NCBI RefSeq assembly: GCF_015751905.1
Contig: NZ_JADOUF010000001.1
Span: 2,542,001 to 2,606,000, forward strand
Direction of reading: 5' to 3'
DNA length: 64,000 nucleotides
From: Longispora fulva
GTDB taxonomy: Bacteria; Actinomycetota; Actinomycetes; Mycobacteriales; Micromonosporaceae
Part shown: piece after piece, positions 44,819-53,646 of the stretch
Numbering within the stretch: position 1 is the first letter of the stretch
Layout of the letters: the number at the start of each line of letters is the position of its first letter
The notes under the pieces: generated by a model
The model's input: only the letters and a program-made list of their open reading frames with translations
Database searches by the model: none
Told to the model about the DNA's origin: nothing
Position numbers and translations under genes: made by a program

Positions 44819-45259
44819 TCAGCCCCGGAGATCGTCTGTGGCCTCCTGGTAGGCGTCGGCGGCCCGGGTGAAGTAGTCGAAGAGGGTCGCGAGTTGCTCG
44901 GGTGGGTAGGTCCGCAGAAGTTCGCCGAGTTTGCGCCGGGCCGGGGCCATCGCCTCGTCCAGGCCGGCGGGTTTGCCGACCAGCTCGACGCTCACCTTGC
45001 GACGGTCATCGACGTGCGGCACGCGGCGCACGTAGCCGGCCTCTTCGAGCCGGTCGATCAGCCGGGTGGTCGGCCCGGTGGTAAGACCCGTGCGGGCGCC
45101 CAGTTCGCCGGGGGTCAGTGGCCCGGAGAGTTCCAGGGTGTTCAGCGCGTACAGGTCTGTGGGGCCCAGGTCGCAGGCCCGCGCGCTGGCCTGGCCGTGC
45201 TGCATGACCGCGCTCAGGTAGCGCCTGTACACCGCGCTGGCGTTCTCGGGTGTTGACAT
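44819..45259 (-). CDS. MarR-family transcriptional regulator
   Basis: This 146-residue winged-helix repressor-type protein has the recognition region LTPGELGARTGLTTGPTTRL and the wing GYVRRVPHVDDRRKVSVEL, which is diagnostic for MarR. Helices at both ends would dimerise. The start is ATG 45259. It is divergent from the NTF2-like gene at 45349 with a palindromic operator between them, so it probably represses both genes until a ligand binds. Confidence 0.88.
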   Translation of the reverse strand: MSTPENASAVYRRYLSAVMQHGQASARACDLGPTDLYALNTLELSGPLTPGELGARTGLTTGPTTRLIDRLEEAGYVRRVPHVDDRRKVSVELVGKPAGLDEAMAPARRKLGELLRTYPPEQLATLFDYFTRAADAYQEATDDLRG

Positions 45260-45313
45260 CGTCCAGCCCTTCTCATAATATCTTCCTCAACGAAGAGACT
45301 TCTTCAAAGCATT

Positions 45314-45331
45314 AACTTCTTAATTGAAGTT
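45314..45331. promoter_or_regulatory. Candidate MarR operator
   Basis: AACTTC-N6-GAAGTT (AACTTCTTAATTGAAGTT) lies 18 bp before the NTF2-like gene start, in an AT-rich island. Further GAAG/CTTC half-sites lie at 45290-45307. This suits binding of a MarR dimer. Confidence 0.6.
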
Positions 45332-45348
45332 ACCATGAAGGGAACGTC

Positions 45349-45798
45349 ATGAACATCCAGACCGACACCGCAACCATCCACGCCCTCCTCGACCAGCTGC
45401 TCGACGCCTGGAAGCGCGCCGACGGCACCGCCTACGGCGCACTGTTCACCGACGACGCCAGCTACGTCACCATCCTCGGCACCCACTACCGTGGCGCCCG
45501 CGAGATCGGCGCCGCACACCAGGTGCTGTTCGACACCTGGCTCAAGGGCACCCAGCTGTCCTGCGAGGTGCTCGACCTGCGGTTCCTCGGCGCCGACGCC
45601 GCGACCGTCGTGACCCGGGGCGACACCTACAAGGGCACGCCCGGTAAGCCGGGCAAAATCCAGACCTACGCGTTGGTACGGGGAGCCGACGGCGCATGGA
45701 AGTTCGCGGCCTTCCACAACACACAGCGCAAGGCGCTGATGGAAGCGGTGTCCTTCAAGTTCCAGCCCGCGACACGGCCCGCCGCCCAGCTGATCTAG
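45349..45798 (+). CDS. NTF2-like (SgcJ/EcaC, SnoaL-type) protein
   Basis: This 149-residue protein has the cone-shaped NTF2-like pattern: a first helix (LLDQLLDAWKRADGTAYGAL), FTDDASYVTILGTHYRGARE, and late strands (VTRGDTYKGTPGKPGKIQTY and WKFAAFHNTQRK). SgcJ/EcaC-family members occur in natural-product and stress loci, mostly without known catalysis. It is controlled by the divergent MarR gene. The start ATG 45349 is preceded by AAGGGAACGTC. Confidence 0.82.
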   Translation: MNIQTDTATIHALLDQLLDAWKRADGTAYGALFTDDASYVTILGTHYRGAREIGAAHQVLFDTWLKGTQLSCEVLDLRFLGADAATVVTRGDTYKGTPGKPGKIQTYALVRGADGAWKFAAFHNTQRKALMEAVSFKFQPATRPAAQLI

Positions 45799-45824
45799 TC
45801 GCAGCGCAGTTCAGTTGGCCGATG

Positions 45825-46150
45825 TCCGGTGACAGCAATGCTGATCATGCCGCAGCACATGCGGCGTGAGCCTCTCCGCCCACTCGGGAAGCCACCGGTC
45901 CACCTCGGCCGTCAGCCAGTCGCACAGCACCTGGTCCCGGTCCGCCGGCACAGGTCGGTCCGCTCGTCGAACCGTCGCTCCGAGGGAAGCAGAGGAACGT
46001 CGGTGCGTGTGACATCCTCGCCGAACTGGTGGCGCACATCTACCATCCACCAGTCGAGCAACGCCCCGGTCGAGTTGATCGCCGGCACCAGCATCGACTT
46101 CGACCCCCGGCCCCTGCCGCCCTTGCCGAACCGCACCTGCGGAATGCCGT
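45825..46150 (-). pseudogene. Tyrosine recombinase (XerD-like) C-terminal relic
   Basis: Across frames the sequence reads RFGKGGRGRGSKSMLVPAIN, then LLDWWMVDVRHQFGEDVTRT, PLLPSERRFDE, DWLTAEVDRWLPEWAERLTP and HVLRH. This is the catalytic C-terminus of a phage-integrase-type recombinase, including the HxxR box. The final catalytic tyrosine and the N-terminus are absent, and several frameshifts are present. Confidence 0.65.
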
Positions 46151-46276
46151 ACTCGCCCCGATCTAGGGCGTGTTGATTAGGGCAGTGGTCAATGGGTTCT
46201 GGTCCACCAAGCGTGATCGAACTTGCTCGAGTTGTCCGTTGTTCGACTTGGTCAATGGCGTCGGTAGGGTTCGGGC

Positions 46277-46696
46277 ATGGGTGTCGAAGGCGCGGAGACG
46301 TGGAACAAGTCCGCCGTTGTCGCGATCGGGCTGGAGGTCTTGCGAGAGCCGGGCGTCGGGCTCGGCGTCGTGGAAGCTATCGGAATGCTGATCGCGGTGG
46401 ACGCCCGGCTAAACCTCTGGGTCCTGGAGACAGCCAAGGGGCCGGGCGCAATCAATGACGTGTCTTTCGCGGCTGATGAAGCGACAGCTTGCCAGGCGTT
46501 GATCAAGGCGGCCTGGGCGCGATTCCTCGAGCATGATGTCGCTGGTCACCTCGAACGATACAAGGCAACGCCGGCAGTGGATCGGGCTCGGACCGGAGTC
46601 CGCGATGCAATGGACAGGCTCCTTGACGCGGCGAACGAGGAGTTAGCTGCTGACCTGCGCCTGATTCATGATCGTCTTGCCCGTTCCATGGGCTGA
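46277..46696 (+). CDS. Hypothetical passenger gene in the ISL3 element
   Basis: This 139-residue soluble helical protein (VVAIGLEVLREPGVGLGVVE, AVDRARTGVRDAMDRLLDAA) is unrecognised. It lies inside the inverted repeats and converges on the transposase gene with 7 bp between stops. This makes it cargo of the IS rather than a chromosomal gene. The start is ATG 46277. Confidence 0.6.
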   Translation: MGVEGAETWNKSAVVAIGLEVLREPGVGLGVVEAIGMLIAVDARLNLWVLETAKGPGAINDVSFAADEATACQALIKAAWARFLEHDVAGHLERYKATPAVDRARTGVRDAMDRLLDAANEELAADLRLIHDRLARSMG

Positions 46697-46703
46697 GATG
46701 GCG

Positions 46704-48260
46704 TCAGGCGAGGAGGACTCGCTTGCGGAGCAGGTCGAATCCTGCCCTTCCGTACATCTGCCTCTTGAGCATTTTGATGCGGTTCACGTTGCCTTCGACG
46801 GGGCCTGAGTTCCAGGGTTGGGTGAGGCCGGCGGTGACGGCGTCGAGGTCGAGGGTGAGGCCTTTGGCGAAGGCGGTCATGGTGGCCAGTCCTGAGGTGC
46901 TGGCTGTGGTGATCCAGCTGGTCAGGTGCTTGCTGCCGGTGCGGCCGGTGAGCATGGCGGCGAAGGAGCGGACCAGGTCGAAGGTGGCGTCGAGTTCGGG
47001 GCAGCGGGCCAGGATCGTCTTGAGGCGTAGGGTGTCGCGTTCGGGCAGGTTGTCGGGGTGCCGGCAGATCCAGCCGGCTACCCGCCGCACTGATGGTGGC
47101 GCCGGTGGCGGGGCCGGCTGGTCGGGGGCGGTGAGAGTGCGCAGAAAATCGCGGACGGTGGAGTAGCTTCCCCCGAAGCCTTGGGCAGCGACCTGCTGGT
47201 AGAGGTCACAGATGGCGCCTCGCCGGGCGGTCCAGTGCTCTCGGAGGAATTTCTTGAACGGGTCGAGGCTGCTGGGCAGCTGTCGGCGGCGGCCGACGAC
47301 CAGCTGCTGCCAGGTCGCCGCCCGGGCGTAGCGCTGAACGGTGTGCCGCCCCCAGCCCAGGTACCGGGCGATCTCGCGGATCCCCATCCCTCGAGCCAGC
47401 AGCCCATGGACCAGGGCATGGTGTTCGCGGCGCCGCTCAGCCATCGGACCGGTCGGGTCGACCGGCTCGACACGGTCCGACGCGGTCGGGCCGTCCGGTG
47501 GTGCGGCGACGGGGTCGGCCAGACATGCCTTGTGGCCGGCGACGCAGCGTTCGACGGCGACGGCCAGGTTCTGCCAGAGATGAAACCTGTCGGCGACCTG
47601 CAACGCTCCGGGGGCACCCGTCCGGGCACCGTCGGCGTAGGCGCCGGACCGGTCCCGGCAGATCACCTCCGGCGCGGGATGCCCGGCAAGCCACTCCGCA
47701 AGAGGGGTGGCATCGCGGCCGGGCAGCAAGTCGATCACCTTGCGGGTCTGGCAGTCGATGAGAACCGTGCCGTAGACGTGACCGCGTTTGAGCGCGAAGT
47801 CATCCACCCCGAGAACCTTCACCGGCCCGACCGGCGGGTCCGGTAACGCTTTAACCATCCGGATCAGACTGTTGCGGCTGGTGCGCAGCCCGAGTGCTGC
47901 GGCCAGCCGGGCGCCGGCCCGACCGGCCAGGGCCAGCCCGATCGCCGTGAGCGTCCGGCGCAGCAGCTCGCTGATCCGACACCGCCTTCGAGTCAGGCCC
48001 GCAACCTGCTCGACGAACGTCTTCGCCGCGCAGGCGAGGTTGTCGCAGAAGAAACGCCTGACCAGCAGCCACAACTCGGCTGGCCGGTCGCCAACCGCTA
48101 CATCGGCCAGCCGCCGCCGATACCGCGAGTGCACCCTGCCGGACACGCCACCGCAAGCCGCGCAGTCAGCAGTTTCGGCCCGGACCACCGCGTGAAGACG
48201 AACACCGCCGTCAACCCGCTCGATCCACTGCACCGCCACACCGTCCAGGTGCGGCAACAA
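46704..48260 (-). CDS. ISL3-family transposase
   Basis: This 518-residue, apparently intact DDE transposase has an N-terminal zinc-ribbon-like motif (CAACGG..HSRYRR..C) and an HTH (REIARYLGWGRHTVQRYARA). Catalytic acids fall in LGVDDFALKRGHVYGT, ICRDRSGAYADGA and GPVEGNVNRIKMLKRQMYGR, the ISL3 hallmark. The start is ATG 48260. Because it is full length, the element could still move. Confidence 0.93.
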   Translation of the reverse strand: MLPHLDGVAVQWIERVDGGVRLHAVVRAETADCAACGGVSGRVHSRYRRRLADVAVGDRPAELWLLVRRFFCDNLACAAKTFVEQVAGLTRRRCRISELLRRTLTAIGLALAGRAGARLAAALGLRTSRNSLIRMVKALPDPPVGPVKVLGVDDFALKRGHVYGTVLIDCQTRKVIDLLPGRDATPLAEWLAGHPAPEVICRDRSGAYADGARTGAPGALQVADRFHLWQNLAVAVERCVAGHKACLADPVAAPPDGPTASDRVEPVDPTGPMAERRREHHALVHGLLARGMGIREIARYLGWGRHTVQRYARAATWQQLVVGRRRQLPSSLDPFKKFLREHWTARRGAICDLYQQVAAQGFGGSYSTVRDFLRTLTAPDQPAPPPAPPSVRRVAGWICRHPDNLPERDTLRLKTILARCPELDATFDLVRSFAAMLTGRTGSKHLTSWITTASTSGLATMTAFAKGLTLDLDAVTAGLTQPWNSGPVEGNVNRIKMLKRQMYGRAGFDLLRKRVLLA

Positions 48261-48345
48261 TTCACGAAGAACCTCACACCCAAGTACAACGACCCATCAG
48301 CCAGCATCGATCACGCTTCGTGGGCCAGAACCGGTCAATGCCCCC

Positions 48346-48795
48346 GGCATGACGGGTTTGAGTGGCCCCGGGGCGTGGGTTATTGGTGGGTAGCGGCATG
48401 GGTCGTGACGGATCTATTCGGCCCCACCTTTGAGTTGGGCCAGTCGATCGTTCTGACGAGGCTATTTGGCCCCACTTGGCGCAGGTTTGCCATCGGTTGG
48501 GACCTGCCATGCCGGACCTGTGATCTTGACTCACTCCGGGTGCCGGGAACCTGGCGATCATTCTAGGCGTCTAGAACATAGACGACTTCGCATTGGAGAT
48601 GCTCATGCTCGAGCTACTGCTCAATTTTCTTGTGGGGCTGTTCACGTCGGACCAGGGCGCGGGCGGCAGCGGTGGCGCCCTGGAAGCTGAGGATTATGAA
48701 CGTTTGACCCGCTGAGCTGGGCAGGTGATGGATGGCCCGTGTTGGAAGCCGTACGCTGAAGGCTCCGGCGGAGCCTTCAGCGTCGTTGGGGTGAG
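48346..48795. other. Intergenic region between IS elements
   Basis: No gene is supported. Two short similar stretches, TATTCGGCCCCACCTTTG and TATTTGGCCCCACTTGGC, lie at about 48416 and 48463. They are probably IS debris. Confidence 0.4.
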
Positions 48796-49720
48796 TCAGG
48801 CAGCGGCTGCGAGTTGGGCGCGGGTGTGGGCGAGGCGGTAGGACTCGGTGCCGGTCTGGATGATGTTGCCTCCGAAGGTGAGCCCGTCGACGATCGCGGC
48901 GCAGAGGCGGAGGTCGGTGAACGTCTTCGTCCAGCCCGAGAACGACTCGTTGCTCGCGATCGCGACGCTCGCGTTCTCCTCCCGCTCTGTGGGCACCAAA
49001 CACGTCCGCCGGCAGCGGCGCGAGAGCCGACTGCTCGACGGCGAAGTCCTGGCCAACCGCGCGGACCCGGGTCTGGATGCGCCGGGCGTCATCTGACCGG
49101 TCGGCTGCGGCGACCACGGCGTTGAGGTCGTCGAGGGTGTCGACGACCGGAACCGGGGACAGGTGCGTGCGCCGGAACCGGCCGACGTCGCCTTCGACTC
49201 CGCCTTTCTCGTGGGCTCCTTCGATGCTGGGCCGGCAGTAGAAGGCGCCGAAGCCCATGTGCGAGCGAAACGCCCCCCAGTGATCGGGACTCGGTGCGGT
49301 TGCGGCCCAGCAGTACGCGTGAGACGGCGGACTTCAGGTTGTCGTAGCCGATCTTGTCGGTGGGGACGCCGCCGATGGTGTCGAACGCGTGCAGGTGTCC
49401 CTCGATGAACGCCTCCTGCCCTTGGGAGGCGAAGATCTTGTGCACGGCCTTGCCGGAGAACGACAGGCGGAACGCGAACAGGAAGCACTTCGTCAACTCG
49501 CCCGCGAGTTCGACCCACACGTCTCCGAAGCCGACCTCGGCCTCTGCGCCCGGCACGTGGTTCTGCAGGATGAACGCGGTCTCCGGGGCCCGGCCCGCGT
49601 CGGCGGCGATCTGAGGACGGCGTTTGCGGACGTAGTCGCGCACCGTCGAGTACGACAACCCGTCCGCGGCATGCTCGTCGAGGAGGCGGGCGTGGATGCG
49701 GGTCGCAGTGTGACGCTGTC
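48796..49720 (-). pseudogene. IS21-family IstA/IstB remnant
   Basis: The 5' part encodes an IstA integrase fragment (YSTVRDYVRKRRPQIAADAG, HVPGAEAEVGFGDVWVEL, FDTIGGVPTDKIGYDNLKSA), continued in another frame (GFGAFYCRPSIEGAHEKGGV). It then joins, after a deletion, to the last part of IstB (SVAIASNESFSGWTKTFTD, IVDGLTFGGNIIQTGTESYR). The internal deletion and frameshifts make it inactive. Confidence 0.75.
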
Positions 49721-49726
49721 ACCGGG

Positions 49727-50581
49727 TCACGCCAACAACCACTGGTCGGCTTCGCCGAGGACCCGCATGCCGGCCGCTCGGTACACGCCCGGCGCTCCGG
49801 TCTCGTTGGCGCTGTCCACATCGACGCCGACCGTCCGGTGGCCCCGGCGGGCGAGTTCGGCGAACGCGGTCAGCAGTAGCGCCCGGCCCAGGCCACGGCC
49901 CCGGTACGGTTCGCGGGTACCGAACCAGCCGATCCACGCCCGCCCGGGCGCGCCGCGCGCGATGAGCGCGGCGGCGGGGCGGCCGTCGACCTCGGCGAGC
50001 CACCAGAGCGTCGGGTCGTGGCCGTCGATACCCCGCTGGTCGCGCCAGAAATCGGCGAAGTCGCGCGGTCGGTGCTGCCAGTGGCCGGCGACGGCGTCCT
50101 CGATCACCGCGTGCACGGTCGCAGGTTCGCCGGCGGCGAGGATGCGTACCCCGGCGGCCGCGTCGGCGGGCGCCGGCAGCTCGGTGGTCAGGTCGGCGGT
50201 GAGGCGGGTGTAGCGACGTACCGGTTTCCAGCCGCGTCCCCGCAGTGCCGGCACGGTCGTGGCGCCGGGCAGCTGGAACAGGGTGACCTTCGCCCCGCCG
50301 GCCCACCCGGCGATCCGGTCCAGCAGCGGGTCGGCGGGCTCGCCGGGTGCGGTGGCCAGGTGGGCGCGCAGGTGCCCGACGTGCGCTGCGGCGTGCAGGG
50401 CGGCGAAACCGACGATGGCGCCGTCGCGGTCGGCGACGGCGCTGCGCAGGTCGGGCGCGTCGAGGATGGCCCGGAGTTCCGGCGCGGTGGTCCCGGCACG
50501 GCCGGCCGCGGCCAGTTCGGCGGCGCGGAACAGCGCGGTCAGGGCGGGTTCGTCGGCGGCGGTCGCGGCGCGGAAAGGCAT
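49727..50581 (-). CDS. Tandem GNAT acetyltransferase
   Basis: This 284-residue protein has two GNAT-like halves. The first is degenerate (IVGFAALHAAAHVGHLRAHL). The second carries the acetyl-CoA motif IGWFGTREPYRGRGLGRALL at about 225-244, with VDSANETGAPGVYRAAGM downstream. The layout resembles mycothiol-synthase-like double GNAT proteins, but identity is not shown. The start ATG 50581 (MPFRAATAADEPAL) is preferred over a longer frame that lacks a ribosome-binding site. Confidence 0.8.
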   Translation of the reverse strand: MPFRAATAADEPALTALFRAAELAAAGRAGTTAPELRAILDAPDLRSAVADRDGAIVGFAALHAAAHVGHLRAHLATAPGEPADPLLDRIAGWAGGAKVTLFQLPGATTVPALRGRGWKPVRRYTRLTADLTTELPAPADAAAGVRILAAGEPATVHAVIEDAVAGHWQHRPRDFADFWRDQRGIDGHDPTLWWLAEVDGRPAAALIARGAPGRAWIGWFGTREPYRGRGLGRALLLTAFAELARRGHRTVGVDVDSANETGAPGVYRAAGMRVLGEADQWLLA

Positions 50582-50898
50582 GGCGGACACCCTATGCGGG
50601 TCGCCGCGCGGCCGGTATCCGAGGAGGCGTGTCCGCCTGGACTGATCCACCAGCTCCTTCCCGAAACGGCCAACTCTTCCGCCGTGCGCGGGCCCACAGG
50701 AGCGCAGCGACCGCACCACCGCCAGCCCCATCTTCCACCCCGGATCGCCCAGGACGACAGACCATCAATCGCGCCACATCCGCCGATCATCCAGAACCAG
50801 CCATGACACCCAGTTGTGGCCGCAGCGCCGGACCCGACTGAACGTCAGGGACTTCCGGTAACCAATCCCGCTGACCTCATCTACTCCGAGGACGACCT
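50582..50898. other. Intergenic region upstream of the coupling ATPase
   Basis: No gene or recognisable IS sequence is present. It should hold divergent promoters for the GNAT gene and the coupling ATPase. No TGGCAGAG cluster is seen here. Confidence 0.4.
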
Positions 50899-53475
50899 GT
50901 GACACCACCGACAACCACACCGCTGACGGCTCCCCCGCCCTCACCGAACCCGACGCCCCCGGCCAGATGGCCGGGGGCGTCACTGTTCGCCCACCTCGAC
51001 CAGGCCGCCGTGTGGGCGGCGCACCGGCCATGGCTGGCCATCGTCGCCGTCGCCACGCTCCTGGCCGCGGTCGCCGCCCGCAACCTCACCGCCAGCAGAC
51101 GACATCGACACCACGCCGCGGGCGCCAGGCTGATCACGATCGCCCCGCCGCCGGAGGTCCATCCGGCGGGGGCACGATCGCTGTGGGCCAACCTCGCCGG
51201 CGTCCTGACGCCGCCGCGACTCAAGCGCCTCCTGTACGGCACCCCGCACGTGGTGTGGCAGTACGCGTGGGCGGGCCGGCAGTTGACCATCTCGCTGTGG
51301 GTGCCCGGCACCGTGCCGCCCGGCACGGTCGAGTCCGCCGTGCGCGCCGCCTGGCCCAGCGCCGCGTGCACCACCAGCCCGGCGGCGCGGCCCATACCCC
51401 TGGCCGCACCGGCGACGGGTGGGCACCTGTCGCCCCACGCGGGCGAATGGCTGCCCCTGCGCAGCGATCACGATGTCGACCCGCTGCGGGCGCTGATCGC
51501 CGCCGGGTCCGTTCTCCATGACGGCGAGCACGCGGTCGTGCAGATCCTCGCCCGCCCCGCCCGGCCCCGCCGGATCCGCCGCGCCCGTCAGGCCGCGGGC
51601 CGGCTACGGGCGGGCAAGGCGGCCGAGGCGCACTTCAATCCGCTCACGCCGCTCCGCTGGCTTATGGAAGCGGTGACACCCGCGCGGCGGCCCGCGCCAC
51701 AAGCGGGGGCGGCGGCAGGCCGGTCGGATCCGTTCCTGCAACGCGACGTCAAAGCGGTCATCGACAAGGTGTCGGCGGTCCCGCTGTGGGAGGCAGCCGT
51801 GCGCTACGCCGTGGCAGCCGACCCCGCACGTGCGGGCAAACGCACCCGTGGCCGGCTACGCGGGATCAGCGACGGCCTGGCCTCGGCGTTCGCCGTCTAC
51901 GCCGGACGCAACAGCCTCGGCCGCAGGACCAGGATGCACGCCGCCGCGGCGACCGTCGGCGCCCGGCGCATGGGCGCCGGATTCCTCGCCAGCACCCCCG
52001 AGCTCGCGGCACTCGCCGGCATGCCCCAGGACCTCGCCGTCGCGGGCCTCAGCAGAGCCCGAGCCAAGTCGGCACCGGCGCCCACCGCGGTGACCGGCGG
52101 CGGACGCGACCGAAAAGCCCTCGGCAGAGCCGAGGTCGACGGCCGCGCCGTGGCCATGACGGCAGCCGACGCACGCTTCCACGTACACATGGTCGGAACG
52201 ACCGGGTCCGGCAAGTCGACACTGCTGGCGAACATGATCCTCGACGACATCGCAGCCGGGCGCGGCACCGTCGTCATCGACCCGCACGGCGACCTCGCCC
52301 TCGACGTCCTCAACCGCATCCCCGCCGCACACGCCGACCGGGTCGTCCTCTTCGACCCGCTCCAAGACGTCGAGGACGCCGACCCGTCAAAAACCCTCAA
52401 CCCGCCGACGCTCAACCCGCTGCAGATGCGGCCGGGCAGCGACGCCGACCTCATCGTCGACAACCTCGTGTCGATCTGCGCGGCGATCTTCACCAAGGCG
52501 TGGGGGCCACGGATGGACGACATCATGCGCGTGGCGTGCCTGACGCTGCTACGCCACAAGGACGTGTCCCTGCAACTGATCCCGCCGCTGCTCAACAACA
52601 AACAGCTGCGCTCGGAGATGACCGCGGACCTGCATGACTCCGCGGGCCTCGGCGGGTTCTGGACCTGGTATGACGAGATGCCCATCGCGTTGCGTTCGCA
52701 GATGATCGGCCCCGTCCTGGCCCGCCTCCGCGCGTTCCTGCTGCGCGACTTCGTCCGCAAGACCATGAGCTACCCGAAGTCGTCGTTTGACATGGGCACC
52801 ATCCTCGACGGCGGGATCCTCATCGTCCGCATCCCCAAGGGCACCCTCGGGGTCGACACGTCCAGGCTGTTGGGGTCACTCATCCTCGCCCAGGTGTGGC
52901 AGGCGGCCACGGCACGCGCGGACCTGCGCCCCGAGGACCGCAAGGACTGCTCGGTGTACCTGGACGAGGCACAAAACTTCCTCACCCTGGCCACCGGCAT
53001 CGGCGACATGCTCGCCGAAGCCCGCAAATACCGCCTCAGCATGGTGCTCGCGCACCAGGACCTGGCCCAGTTCCCCAAAGAGCTGCTCTCCGCGGTGAGC
53101 GCGAACGCCCGCAACAAGATCTACTTCACGGTCGCGCCTGAGGACGCCAAAGTCCTTGGACCCCATGTCGAACCCGAACTCGACAGCCACGACCTGGCCC
53201 ACCTGGACGCCTACACCGCCGTGGCGCGCCTGGTCGTCGACGGCCGTCAGGAACCGGCCTTCACCCTCAAGACGAATCCACCGAAGCCGGTGGAGGGCAA
53301 CACCGACGCGATCCGCCGGATCGCCAGCGCCAAAGTCCCCCAGCAGAACATGGGGCGCTGGCAGCTGCGCGCCGACGAACTGTTCGCCGCCAGCAACGCC
53401 GAGGAGGCCGCCAAACAGCGCTACCTGGAGCCGGGTGAACCGATCGCTGACCGAGCCGAACGGCCCCGCCGTTGA
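50899..53475 (+). CDS. VirD4/TraM-like type IV coupling ATPase
   Basis: This 858-residue protein has a proline-rich N-terminus, one or two membrane helices (about 35-60), a middle domain, and a C-terminal HerA/VirD4-type ATPase. Walker A is GTTGSGKST at 432-440, VIDPHGDLAL lies near 458, Walker B is SVYLDEAQNF at about 684, and AHQDLAQ is a sensor-like motif. It would deliver the DNA-protein complex to the secretion channel at the membrane. The start is GTG 50899. In related elements this gene follows VirB4 closely; here the two are 8 kb apart because of IS insertions. Confidence 0.85.
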   Translation: MTPPTTTPLTAPPPSPNPTPPARWPGASLFAHLDQAAVWAAHRPWLAIVAVATLLAAVAARNLTASRRHRHHAAGARLITIAPPPEVHPAGARSLWANLAGVLTPPRLKRLLYGTPHVVWQYAWAGRQLTISLWVPGTVPPGTVESAVRAAWPSAACTTSPAARPIPLAAPATGGHLSPHAGEWLPLRSDHDVDPLRALIAAGSVLHDGEHAVVQILARPARPRRIRRARQAAGRLRAGKAAEAHFNPLTPLRWLMEAVTPARRPAPQAGAAAGRSDPFLQRDVKAVIDKVSAVPLWEAAVRYAVAADPARAGKRTRGRLRGISDGLASAFAVYAGRNSLGRRTRMHAAAATVGARRMGAGFLASTPELAALAGMPQDLAVAGLSRARAKSAPAPTAVTGGGRDRKALGRAEVDGRAVAMTAADARFHVHMVGTTGSGKSTLLANMILDDIAAGRGTVVIDPHGDLALDVLNRIPAAHADRVVLFDPLQDVEDADPSKTLNPPTLNPLQMRPGSDADLIVDNLVSICAAIFTKAWGPRMDDIMRVACLTLLRHKDVSLQLIPPLLNNKQLRSEMTADLHDSAGLGGFWTWYDEMPIALRSQMIGPVLARLRAFLLRDFVRKTMSYPKSSFDMGTILDGGILIVRIPKGTLGVDTSRLLGSLILAQVWQAATARADLRPEDRKDCSVYLDEAQNFLTLATGIGDMLAEARKYRLSMVLAHQDLAQFPKELLSAVSANARNKIYFTVAPEDAKVLGPHVEPELDSHDLAHLDAYTAVARLVVDGRQEPAFTLKTNPPKPVEGNTDAIRRIASAKVPQQNMGRWQLRADELFAASNAEEAAKQRYLEPGEPIADRAERPRR

Positions 53476-53617
53476 CCCCAACGTCGCCCCCCGCGTCCAC
53501 CCCCACGTCACGCCGCGCGAGGAGGCCTGCCCGCCTCGCGGGCGGGCCGCGTTCGTGCAGCACACGGCCCTGACCGAGACCACCGACATCCAGCCGTTTT
53601 CAGACACCCTCCGATAG
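53435..53617 (+). CDS. Possible small protein overlapping the coupling ATPase gene
   Basis: GTG 53435 with GGAG upstream opens a 60-residue frame (VNRSLTEPNGPAVDPNVAPR through IQPFSDTLR). It continues 140 bp beyond the ATPase stop into otherwise empty sequence. No family is recognised. The frame could be translated by coupling, or be chance. Confidence 0.3.
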   Translation: MNRSLTEPNGPAVDPNVAPRVHPHVTPREEACPPRGRAAFVQHTALTETTDIQPFSDTLR

Positions 53618-53646
53618 GAGGGACCCTTCCGCATGGAGCTTCGCAC

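Larger units (their letters stand above)
46180..48345. mobile_element. ISL3-family element with passenger gene
   Basis: Inverted ends of about 40 bp lie at 46180-46220 and 48307-48345. They share GGTTCTGG(T/C)CCAC and AAGCGTGATCGA in inverted orientation. Between them are an intact transposase gene and a small convergent gene. A target duplication is not evident from the flanks. Confidence 0.75.

Noticed and set aside
45825-46150. Functional integrase of the conjugative element
   Set aside because: Only frameshifted C-terminal pieces remain, without the catalytic tyrosine.
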